NCBI GenBank assembly: GCA_002383405.1
Contig: DFYS01000056.1
Span: 6,798-12,124 of the forward strand
From: Moorella sp. UBA4076
GTDB taxonomy: Bacteria > Bacillota > DSM-521 > Neomoorellales > Neomoorellaceae
DNA length: 5,327 bases
Direction of reading: 5' to 3'
The notes under the pieces were generated by a model. The model made no database searches. It saw only the letters and a list, made by a program, of their open reading frames with translations, and was not told the origin of the DNA. Position 1 is the stretch's first letter; the number at the start of each line of letters is the position of its first letter. The position numbers and the translations under genes are program-made. Shown here in pieces: positions 1-5,291 of the stretch.

Positions 1-1217
1 AGGTGCTCTGCTGGAATACCTACCCCGGTATCCTTGACCCTGAGCAAAATCCATTTACCGGTCCTTTCTAAACTGATAATTATCTGCCCGGCTGGCGTGT
101 ACTTGATGGCGTTAGCCACCAGGTTGGCCAAAAGCTGGGTTAATCGCGTTTGGTCACCAAGTATCATCAGGGGGTCCTTAATTGTCGTTATCAATTGAAG
201 CCCTTTACTTGCTGCCAGCCCTTGAAATTCAGCTGCCACTCCTTCCCCCAGCTCGGCCAGATTCAAGGATTCCAGTTCCAGCTGTTCCCGACCGTCGTCG
301 CTGCGGGCCAGAATTAGTAATTTAGCTACCAGGTTACCCATCCATTCTGTCTGGTCACGGATAATTTCCAGGGCCTGGCGGTATTCGTCGCGGGAATGTT
401 TCCTGTTTAAAACTCCCTCGGCCTGGCTGCGGATAACAGCCAGTGGGGTCCGGAGTTCGTGGGAAGCATCGGCTGTAAACTGCTTCTGGCGCTGGAAGGT
501 CCGGTCCAGGCGATCCAGCATCTCATCCAGGGTAGCCGCCAGGTGCCCCACTTCATCGTTGCTATGGGGAAGCTCCAGGCGCTGGCTCAGGTCGGTAGCA
601 CTAATCCGCCGGGCTCGGGCTGCAATCTGGTCAATGGGGGTTAAAGCCCGCCGAGCCAGAAAAATACCCCCTCCTGCCGCTACTGTCAGAGTTAAAGGTA
701 TCGCAATAAGGATTAATAACAATAGGCGGTCCAGGGGATCCTCGATTTCTTCCCTGGAACGCACTACCTGGAGCCAGGCCGGATGGTGCCCTTGCTCCTT
801 AACCGGTACCAGAAGTACCCGCCATTCACCTCCTTGAGCCCTTACTGTTTCTGGTTGACTGGCAACAAATCCCTTTACTGGCAAATTAGCAACCAGGGTC
901 ACCGGCATGTTCGTATCCAGGAGTTTGCCGTTGGCATCATAAAGACTGATATAAGTTCCTGGCAAAAGAGGTAAAGTAAGGTCCAGGCGTAGTTTGCCGT
1001 TTTCGGCATCCAGGCTGCTCAAAACCTGTTCCCCTTGGGAGAAGAGTACTGCATCCAGCTCGTGGTGCAAGTTGCGGGACAAATTAAAAAAGATAAAGGC
1101 GCTGAAACCGGCTAAAATCAGGGCCAAAAGGAAGATATACCAAGCCGTTAGCCGCCAGCGCAAGGGGATACTGCGCAGCCGTTTTGCAAATCGTTGCCGC
1201 AAATTAAAGCCTCCCAT
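1..1217 (-). CDS. Membrane sensor histidine kinase, HAMP type (C-terminus cut by window edge)
   Basis: Sensor kinase of a two-component pair: it should autophosphorylate on histidine and pass the phosphate to the regulator encoded just upstream. I translated 405 codons without a stop. A basic N-terminus leads into transmembrane segment 1 (about residues 23-44). An extracytoplasmic domain of about 120 residues follows, then transmembrane segment 2 (about 165-187) and a HAMP linker starting RRALTPIDQI (about 189-242). The H-box SHELRTPLAVIRSQAE carries the likely phospho-acceptor His253. The N-box LLANLVANAIKYTP has Asn369, and the G1 box DTGVGIP starts at Asp396. The window ends there, so the G2 region and roughly the last 50-70 residues are missing. 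The ATG at 1217 follows AAAGGAA at good spacing and lies 21 bases after the regulator's stop, so the two are probably cotranscribed. The periplasmic-type domain is not one I recognise, so the signal is unknown. Confidence 0.95.
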   Translation of the reverse strand, partial: MGGFNLRQRFAKRLRSIPLRWRLTAWYIFLLALILAGFSAFIFFNLSRNLHHELDAVLFSQGEQVLSSLDAENGKLRLDLTLPLLPGTYISLYDANGKLLDTNMPVTLVANLPVKGFVASQPETVRAQGGEWRVLLVPVKEQGHHPAWLQVVRSREEIEDPLDRLLLLILIAIPLTLTVAAGGGIFLARRALTPIDQIAARARRISATDLSQRLELPHSNDEVGHLAATLDEMLDRLDRTFQRQKQFTADASHELRTPLAVIRSQAEGVLNRKHSRDEYRQALEIIRDQTEWMGNLVAKLLILARSDDGREQLELESLNLAELGEGVAAEFQGLAASKGLQLITTIKDPLMILGDQTRLTQLLANLVANAIKYTPAGQIIISLERTGKWILLRVKDTGVGIPAEH

Positions 1218-1238
1218 GCCGTTCCTTTAGCGGGCTAA

Positions 1239-1919
1239 TTAGCTCTCGCCTGGTTCCCGCAAACAATAACCGCTGCCGCGAATGGTATACAGTAATTTCG
1301 GTTCGAAGTTATCATCAAGTTTCCGCCGTAAGTAGCGGACATAGACATCCACTATATTTGAAAGGCCGCTAAAATCATAATCCCAGACGTGTTCCGCAAT
1401 CTGGGCCCGGCTTAAAACCCGGTTGGGATTGCGCATTAAGTATTCCAGCAGGGCATATTCCTTATTGGTTAAATTAATTTCCCGGTCATCCCGGCGCACC
1501 TGGTGGGCCACGGTGTCCATAATCAGGTCTCCCACCTGCAGGAGGATGCTTTTGTTCTGGCTTTCCCGGCGCAGTAGAGCCCGGACGCGGGCCAGCAACT
1601 CGTCCAGGGCAAAGGGTTTGGTAAGGTAATCATCGGCCCCGGCATCCAGTCCCTTTACCTTGTCGGCTACCGTATCTCTGGCTGTAAGCATGAGAACGGG
1701 AACCTTTATACGCTGGTTCCTAAGGCGCCGGATTACTTCCATTCCGTCCAGCCGTGGCAGCATCAAGTCCAGGATTAGCAAGTCGTAGACTACTGTTTCC
1801 GTAAAGGCCACGCCTTCTTCGCCGTCATAGGCTATATCAGCAGCATAGCCTTCTTCCTGGAGAGAACGGGCCAGGGTATGGGCCAAAGTAGTTTCATCTT
1901 CCACAATAAGGACCCTCAT
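1239..1919 (-). CDS. OmpR/PhoB-family DNA-binding response regulator
   Basis: Cytoplasmic transcription regulator of 226 residues, normal length for the family. The N-terminal receiver domain (about 1-115) starts MRVLIVEDE, with acidic pocket Glu7/Asp8, phospho-acceptor Asp51 in LILDLMLPRLDG, Thr79 in LMLTARD, and Lys101 in the LTKPF motif. The C-terminal winged-helix domain (about 130-222) has the family signature LTNKEYALLEYLMRNPNRVL, then SNIVDVYVRYLRRKLD and the ending YTIRGSGYCLR. The frame is open further upstream to an ATG at 2090, but that extension would run through the promoter region and terminator and has no receiver homology. The ATG at 1919 puts the receiver at residue 1 and has a GAGG site 9 bases upstream. 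The gene precedes the cognate histidine kinase. Target genes are unknown; the resemblance is to generic PhoP/CopR/MprA-like regulators and is not specific enough for a gene name. Confidence 0.96.
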   Translation of the reverse strand: MRVLIVEDETTLAHTLARSLQEEGYAADIAYDGEEGVAFTETVVYDLLILDLMLPRLDGMEVIRRLRNQRIKVPVLMLTARDTVADKVKGLDAGADDYLTKPFALDELLARVRALLRRESQNKSILLQVGDLIMDTVAHQVRRDDREINLTNKEYALLEYLMRNPNRVLSRAQIAEHVWDYDFSGLSNIVDVYVRYLRRKLDDNFEPKLLYTIRGSGYCLREPGES

Positions 1920-1928
1920 ACTATATCG

Positions 1929-1932
1929 CCTC
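1929..1932 (-). promoter_or_regulatory. Ribosome binding site fixing the response regulator start at 1919
   Basis: The minus strand reads GAGG, then nine bases, then ATG. With the receiver domain beginning exactly at this ATG, the site supports a start at 1919 over the upstream in-frame ATG at 2090. Confidence 0.7.
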
Positions 1933-1947
1933 GCTTTTAAAGTTCCT

Positions 1948-2000
1948 ATTATAAATACTAACCGGTCGACATTAAAATTAGATGAAAAAACCCTGGTCAA
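1948..2000 (-). promoter_or_regulatory. Candidate sigma-A promoter(s) for the response regulator-kinase operon
   Basis: The minus strand of the regulator's leader holds two overlapping candidates. One pairs TTGACC (2000-1995) with TTTAAT (1976-1971) at 18-base spacing. The other has a perfect TATAAT (1953-1948) but only a poor -35 element. The overlapping palindromes ACCGGT and GTCGAC (1961-1970) lie between the two -10 boxes. The region is AT-rich and sits between the terminator and the regulator start, where a promoter is expected. Which element is used cannot be decided by eye. Confidence 0.5.
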
Positions 2001-2011
2001 TATTGTATTGC

Positions 2012-2038
2012 AAAAAGCCCCCTGCCAAAAAGGGGGCT
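2012..2038 (-). terminator. Rho-independent terminator separating the metal/Fe-S block from the two-component system
   Basis: On the minus strand a 7-base-pair GC-rich stem (AGCCCCC at 2038-2032 with GGGGGCT at 2022-2016) closes a 9-base loop and is followed at once by a run of T that reaches to 2012. It is correctly oriented to end transcripts from the zinc-ribbon gene, whose stop is about 90 bases upstream. It precedes the candidate promoters of the response regulator. On the plus strand the stem is not followed by a T-run, so it is not a bidirectional terminator. Confidence 0.82.
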
Positions 2039-2129
2039 GCTGTGCCTTCAGAAAGCCTGATACGCAGGTAATTAACTTTTGTAAGGGCATTGCCTGTTCG
2101 CCGAAGGTTGTAATCTAATTTACCGTTCC

Positions 2130-2378
2130 TCACCCTCTAATCATTCTTGCTCCGCACTGGGGGCAGACCGTGTCGGTACATGGCCTCCTCAGTTGGTGCG
2201 GTACCTGCATCCCACATTGAGGACAAACGCAATTCCCGGCCCCGGAACCCTGGCCCCTCCCTCCAGCTGGCGCGATGCCCTGGCCGCTACCCCTGCCTCC
2301 TCCCATTCTTCTTCCTTTGCCACTACTTGCACCCCTTCCCGATCCGCCTCTCATTCCTGCATTCCAACCGCCTGGCAT
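2130..2378 (-). CDS. Small Gly/Arg-rich protein with C-terminal zinc ribbon (DUF5320-like)
   Basis: An 82-residue protein in two parts. Residues 1-49 are low-complexity: about 21 glycines, seven Arg/Lys and no acidic residue, with RGG- and GRG-like runs. Residues 50-77 form a six-cysteine knuckle: Cys50, Cys52 and Cys55 in NCVCPQCG, the segment QVPHQLRRPC with Cys67, and Cys72 and Cys75 in VCPQCG. The 'CxCPxCG...VPH...PC...CPxCG' pattern matches small proteins that I know from clostridia and methanogens, found near metal-cofactor and nitrogenase-cofactor-like genes and variously annotated as DUF5320, zinc-ribbon or 'ferredoxin' proteins. Binding of zinc or iron is expected from the cysteines; the function is unknown. 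The ATG at 2378 has AAAGGGG 7 bases upstream. It lies downstream of the radical SAM gene and is followed by a terminator, so it is the last gene of its unit. Confidence 0.85.
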   Translation of the reverse strand: MPGGWNAGMRGGSGRGASSGKGRRMGGGRGSGQGIAPAGGRGQGSGAGNCVCPQCGMQVPHQLRRPCTDTVCPQCGARMIRG

Positions 2379-2626
2379 ATTTATTCCCCTTTCTTTATTT
2401 TATTGTAACTGCTCAGGCCACCATCTCTAAGCCGCCATGGCGCTGCCTGCCGTCAGGATCACAAACCCGTTCAGCCATATAATGGGTTCCCGGGCTATTG
2501 CTATCAGGCTGACCGCCAGGCAGGCTGAGCAGTTGCATTTATTTAGATCAGCACATAGTTTTTGGGCTTTGCCACCAGGTGCGCCAGGGCTCAAGGCTAA
2601 ACGTTTCTGCCTCGGCAATTGCCAGG
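2379..2626 (-). other. Intergenic stretch between radical SAM and zinc-ribbon genes; weak promoter, no convincing gene
   Basis: This gap of about 250 bases holds only weak signals. The minus strand has a possible -10 TACAAT (2407-2402) with a poor -35 TTAGAG (2430-2425) at 17-base spacing, which would give the zinc-ribbon gene a short leader. A 63-codon open frame with a TTG start (2618) begins 8 bases after the radical SAM stop, but it has no clear ribosome binding site. Its predicted product has a cluster of cysteines (CNCSAC) and a hydrophobic second half, and I recognise no family. It could be a real small protein or a chance frame; I do not call it as a gene. A 10-base inverted repeat is listed separately. 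Confidence 0.4.
2407..2534. repeat. Short inverted repeat, 10-base arms, 108-base spacer
   Basis: The plus strand reads AACTGCTCAG at 2407-2416 and its exact complement CTGAGCAGTT at 2525-2534. The left arm abuts the possible -10 element of the zinc-ribbon gene. The arms are far apart and short, so a chance match is possible. Confidence 0.35.
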
Positions 2627-3553
2627 CTAAGCATCCAAAACTCTGTAATAGACCTTTTCCTGGTAAATAGGCTGGACAAAGCCTGCCTCTACCAAATGAC
2701 CAATATATTTTGTAACCTCAGTTTGATGTAAGCCGGTCAAAAAAGCAATTTCCGTCAAGGTACAGGGCCGCCGGCCAAGCAGGGCCACAATCTCCCTCTC
2801 GATATCCTGCTGATTCCCGTACCCATACACTTTGCCAGCAAACTGGCCAACAATCTCGGTCCTATTACCCAACCGGGCAGCTATTCTTTCCATTTGCTCC
2901 CTTTCCAGGGGCCTGGCAAAGGATTCCACCGGGGGACGAGTAACCGTATTGAGCTGAATCTTCTCTGCCGGCAGGTCTTTTAAAACGGCTGTAAGAGCGG
3001 TAATCTCTTCGTCTCCATCATTAAACCCGCGCACCAACATAATTTCTATCCAGAGGCGGCCTCGGAACCCGCCTGCGAAATCTTTTAATCCTTTGATAGC
3101 CTGTTCTAAACTAACCTGACCGCAGGGCCGGTTGACCCGCTCAAATACCGAAACTGTAACCGCATCTAAGGAAGGTATCACCAGATCTGCCGCCGCTAGT
3201 TCTTCCTGTATATTCTGGTCATACAGGAGTGAGCCATTGGTCAGCACGGCCACCGGTAGGGACGTTAATTTTTTTAAATCCCGGATTACCCGGCCGAGTC
3301 CTGCATTAAGGGTGGGCTCACCGGAGCCGGAAACTGTTATATAATCCGGGGTGGGATTTTCCTTGAGTTTTGTCTCCACCTCCTGCAGTATAGCCGCCAC
3401 CGGTACATACTCCCTGCGCTGGACGGTATGTAATGTGGTTCGACCTAACTGGCAGTAGATGCAATCATAGCTGCAAGTTTTAAAGGGCACAAGGTCGACT
3501 CCCAGGGACCACCCCAGCCGTCTCGAAGGGACAGGGCCAAAAACATAACTCAT
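2627..3553 (-). CDS. Radical SAM protein, COG0731 family, with C-terminal winged helix
   Basis: A 308-residue member of the radical SAM superfamily, which uses a [4Fe-4S] cluster to split S-adenosylmethionine and start radical chemistry. The N-terminus MSYVFGPVPSRRLGWSLGVD is the hallmark of COG0731. The cluster motif CSYDCIYC supplies Cys27, Cys31 and Cys34 (CxxxCxxC). The SAM-binding segment SGSGEPTL lies at 75-82 and a strand ends in LTNGS near 104-108. After the barrel, about residues 256-308 look like a winged helix-turn-helix (LTEIAFLTGLHQTEVTKYIG), suggesting binding to nucleic acid or a partner. Databases often label this family 'wyosine [tRNA] synthetase', but bacteria do not make wyosine, so that name should not be transferred. 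The ATG is one base after the DUF364 stop and its AAGGGG site lies inside that gene, so the two are probably coupled and work together. Substrate unknown. Confidence 0.93.
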   Translation of the reverse strand: MSYVFGPVPSRRLGWSLGVDLVPFKTCSYDCIYCQLGRTTLHTVQRREYVPVAAILQEVETKLKENPTPDYITVSGSGEPTLNAGLGRVIRDLKKLTSLPVAVLTNGSLLYDQNIQEELAAADLVIPSLDAVTVSVFERVNRPCGQVSLEQAIKGLKDFAGGFRGRLWIEIMLVRGFNDGDEEITALTAVLKDLPAEKIQLNTVTRPPVESFARPLEREQMERIAARLGNRTEIVGQFAGKVYGYGNQQDIEREIVALLGRRPCTLTEIAFLTGLHQTEVTKYIGHLVEAGFVQPIYQEKVYYRVLDA

Positions 3554-3554
3554 T

Positions 3555-4292
3555 CTATTTTAACCCCTTTTTCACCATGGTAAGCAGTCTTACGCCGCGC
3601 CCGTGCAATTGCTGAAATACCACGCCTTCGGATACAAACCTGAGCACCACTGCCGGCTCCACCACCCGCGTCCCGGAAATCAGGTCCACCCCGTAGTCAA
3701 ACCACAGGGGTGTAAGGGGTGTCGTCGGGCCGAGCACCATTACCAGGCTGTCTTTCCGGCAAAGCTCAAGGAGGCCTTCCATCGTTCCGTTTATGAGAGC
3801 TGTCCCCGTTATGGCCACCACGTCGGCCCTGGGGATGACGATCCCCGCTGTATCAGCCGGGAGATCGCCGCTTTGGGGCCTTCTTTCGAGAACCCAGAGT
3901 TCTTTTGCTACCCGCCGCAGCCCGGGAATAAAAGGAAAGTGCCCCACCACAGCAACCCGTTTCCCCGCCCCTCTTTCTATCAGCAATTCCCCGGCGTTAA
4001 TATCCTGGCATTGCTCGATATCCACCTCGAGCAAGGAATTGATCGCCGCCAGCCCGATAGAGGCTTCCAGGAGGCTTGCCGAGGCGGCATAGCGGCAAAG
4101 CTCGCGAGCGCTTCTACCAGTCAAAAAGCCCGCTTCGCTTACGGGAAAACGGTTTTCATGTTCGTGGGTAAAGGTGGTCGAGGCCAGGCCGCAATAACGA
4201 CTGTAAACCCCGGTCCAGAAAGGGCCGATGCGTACTTCCTGCACCGTTTCATCACCAGCCAGGCCGTCAATAATCATATCAATCAAGCCCAT
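3555..4292 (-). CDS. DUF4213/DUF364 protein (putative heavy-metal chelation family)
   Basis: A cytoplasmic protein of 245 residues without signal peptide or membrane segment. The N-terminal part (about 1-95) fits DUF4213, an enolase-N-like domain. It includes FTHEHENR at 41-48, whose His43 and His45 could bind metal, and the conserved ASIGLAAINSLL at 77-88. The C-terminal part (about 105-240) fits the Rossmann-like DUF364: VAVVGHFPFIP at 113-123, ITGTALINGT at 161-170, and the family signature GPTTPLTPLWFDYGVDLISG at 188-207. A homologue from Desulfitobacterium hafniense (Dhaf4260) has a known structure, and the family is described as putative heavy-metal chelating; no reaction is established. 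The ATG at 4292 has AGGAG 7 bases upstream. It lies one base upstream of the radical SAM gene, so cofactor or metal-centre assembly by the pair is a fair but unproven inference. Confidence 0.9.
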   Translation of the reverse strand: MGLIDMIIDGLAGDETVQEVRIGPFWTGVYSRYCGLASTTFTHEHENRFPVSEAGFLTGRSARELCRYAASASLLEASIGLAAINSLLEVDIEQCQDINAGELLIERGAGKRVAVVGHFPFIPGLRRVAKELWVLERRPQSGDLPADTAGIVIPRADVVAITGTALINGTMEGLLELCRKDSLVMVLGPTTPLTPLWFDYGVDLISGTRVVEPAVVLRFVSEGVVFQQLHGRGVRLLTMVKKGLK

Positions 4293-4311
4293 TTTTTGTC
4301 TCCTTTATACT

Positions 4312-4376
4312 GCAGCGTAATTTGCTTTCTTACACCAGCAAGCATCTGGCTTCAGCATTAACTATAATTTCGCTGC
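4312..4376 (-). promoter_or_regulatory. Structured 5' leader of the DUF364-radical SAM operon
   Basis: On the minus strand GCAGCG (4376-4371) can pair with CGCTGC (4317-4312); after one mismatch four more pairs form (4369-4366 with 4322-4319). This 10-pair closing stem encloses about 43 bases, which include a small hairpin, GCCAG with CTGGT, around a 7-base loop (4350-4334). The 3' arm ends 7 bases before the AGGAG ribosome binding site, so folding could affect translation. It matches no riboswitch class that I recognise. Confidence 0.4.
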
Positions 4377-4377
4377 C

Positions 4378-4405
4378 GTAATAGCGCCAAACATTATCAT
4401 GTCAA
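4378..4405 (-). promoter_or_regulatory. Candidate promoter for the DUF364-radical SAM operon
   Basis: A perfect -35 TTGACA (4405-4400) overlaps the stop codon of the ferredoxin gene and stands 16 bases from TATTAC (4383-4378), a fair -10. Transcription would start near 4371, at the first arm of the leader stem. A second, weaker option is TTGGCG (4390-4385) with TATAGT (4366-4361) at 18 bases. Readthrough from the ferredoxin gene is also possible because no terminator is seen between them. Confidence 0.45.
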
Positions 4406-4602
4406 TATACTTTTATAGCCTGATAAGGACAAAATAGGGTGCAATGGAAACATCCCAGGCAGGTGCTGATATTAACGGCAGGCGGAACAAAGGGCCTGCT
4501 TTGTTCCAGGGACCTCCAGGTACAGGAAAAAACCGCCACGCAGATACCGTCTTCGCAGCGTTCTGGCCGGCACTTATCTTTATCAATGCTTACTACTGCC
4601 AC
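4402..4602 (-). CDS. Small 2[4Fe-4S] ferredoxin-like protein
   Basis: A 66-residue electron-carrier-like protein with eight cysteines. The C-terminal set is canonical for one [4Fe-4S] cluster: Cys48, Cys51, Cys54 and Cys58 in CLGCFHCTLFCP. The N-terminal set is Cys11, Cys16, Cys21 and Cys27 in KCRPERCEDGICVAVFSC, i.e. Cx4Cx4Cx5C instead of Cx2Cx2Cx3C. Similar 'KC.P..C..GIC.AV..C' segments occur in clostridial ferredoxin-like proteins, so this is a variant site, not a broken one; however, the proline that usually follows the last cysteine is replaced by threonine. The start is GTG at 4602, with AAGG 8 bases upstream. It follows the DUF1638 gene by 35 bases and probably shares its transcript. 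It may supply electrons to the DUF1638 partner, to the radical SAM protein, or to an enzyme outside the window. Confidence 0.87.
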   Translation of the reverse strand: MAVVSIDKDKCRPERCEDGICVAVFSCTWRSLEQSRPFVPPAVNISTCLGCFHCTLFCPYQAIKVY

Positions 4603-4615
4603 TTTGGTTACCTTC

Positions 4616-4629
4616 TTTCTTTAAAGAAA
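4616..4629. repeat. Perfect 14-base palindrome upstream of the ferredoxin gene
   Basis: TTTCTTTAAAGAAA is self-complementary over all 14 bases. It lies between the DUF1638 stop and the ribosome binding site of the ferredoxin gene. It is AT-rich with no loop, so it is more plausible as a DNA-protein site than as an RNA hairpin, and may be chance. Confidence 0.45.
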
Positions 4630-4637
4630 ACCAGGAA

Positions 4638-5276
4638 TCATCTCTGCTTAGCCAATAAAAAACGTAAGCGTTCCAGGGAAATACTATGGGGTTGAATGGG
4701 CAGGCCCATCCAGTCGGAATAATCCAGGAGCTCTTCCGGATGTTCTTCGCTGTAACGGTTGAAAAAGTCCAGTCCGTCAAGGAGAATAGCGCCGCCGTCA
4801 TGTTTGGGGAAATTTTCGTTGGCCTGCGCTTTGTCCCAACCCTTAAATACCTGATGGCGGTAGAGTATCCAACCCGGGGTGAGCCACCATACCCTGGAAC
4901 CAGCGGCTAACTGCTCCCTTTCCTCGCTGCTGACAAGCATATCAAAGCACCTTTCGGCCTGGACCCTCGAGATTGCATATCCCTCTTCTTGTTGCCTGCT
5001 AATAAGGGCATCGATGTTATCATAGGGATCATTGACGTTGATGTAGCAAAACTTGCCGCCGTAGACTACGATAATCTTCCTGCTGAACTTTTTAGCCCTG
5101 CTGATTTGCAGGTCCAGTTGCCGGGCTAACTCTGCCGGTTCCTGGTGCAGGCCGGGAGTAGTATAAAAGATTTTGGCCGTATCTAAAAAACCCTCTTCCT
5201 TTAAATGCTCTAATTCCGGCCGCATTGTCCCGCAGGCCACAATAGCGTATTCCGACGATAAAACGTCCTTTCCCAT
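4638..5276 (-). CDS. DUF1638 domain protein
   Basis: A soluble protein of 212 residues that I assign to DUF1638, a family of unknown function common in methanogens and clostridial acetogens, often near corrinoid methyltransferase genes. Family-like features, numbered from the chosen start, are IVACGTMRPELEHL (Cys15), TTPGLHQEPAEL (His44), VVYGGKFCY (Cys77), AERCFDML (Cys110) and VWWLTPGWILYRH near 130-142. The spaced Cys15, Cys77 and Cys110 could form a metal or cofactor site; that is inference. The frame stays open to the right edge and has an ATG at 5327, but the ATG at 5276 is preferred: a strong GGGAGG lies 9 bases upstream and the family homology starts just after it, while the 17 extra residues look like noncoding sequence. 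The ferredoxin gene follows 35 bases downstream. Any upstream operon partner is outside the window. Confidence 0.75.
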   Translation of the reverse strand: MGKDVLSSEYAIVACGTMRPELEHLKEEGFLDTAKIFYTTPGLHQEPAELARQLDLQISRAKKFSRKIIVVYGGKFCYINVNDPYDNIDALISRQQEEGYAISRVQAERCFDMLVSSEEREQLAAGSRVWWLTPGWILYRHQVFKGWDKAQANENFPKHDGGAILLDGLDFFNRYSEEHPEELLDYSDWMGLPIQPHSISLERLRFLLAKQR

Positions 5277-5285
5277 TCTAACCAG

Positions 5286-5291
5286 CCTCCC
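5286..5291 (-). promoter_or_regulatory. Ribosome binding site fixing the DUF1638 start at 5276
   Basis: The minus strand reads GGGAGG, then nine bases, then ATG at 5276. This strong site makes the internal ATG the better start than the in-frame ATG at the very edge of the window. Confidence 0.65.

Noticed and set aside
1961..1970. Overlapping palindromes ACCGGT and GTCGAC in the response regulator leader
   Set aside because: Six-base palindromes are common by chance, and OmpR/PhoB regulators usually bind direct repeats; no clear repeat was found here.
2044..2057. Small hairpin just upstream of the terminator (GCTTT with GAAGGC on the minus strand)
   Set aside because: It has only five pairs including a wobble and a three-base loop, with no T-run; the adjacent stem at 2012-2038 explains termination.
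1920..2090. N-terminal extension of the response regulator to an ATG at 2090
   Set aside because: It would translate through the intrinsic terminator and promoter region, and the receiver domain begins exactly at the ATG at 1919, which has its own ribosome binding site.
2147..2482. Plus-strand open frames over the zinc-ribbon gene
   Set aside because: They are shadows of the Gly/Arg/Cys-rich minus-strand gene, with low-complexity Pro/Ser-rich products and no recognisable domain.
3603..4361. A 252-codon open frame on the plus strand opposite DUF364
   Set aside because: It is antisense to a well-supported family protein, its product resembles no known fold (His/Pro/Arg-rich shadow composition), and it has no ribosome binding site worth noting.
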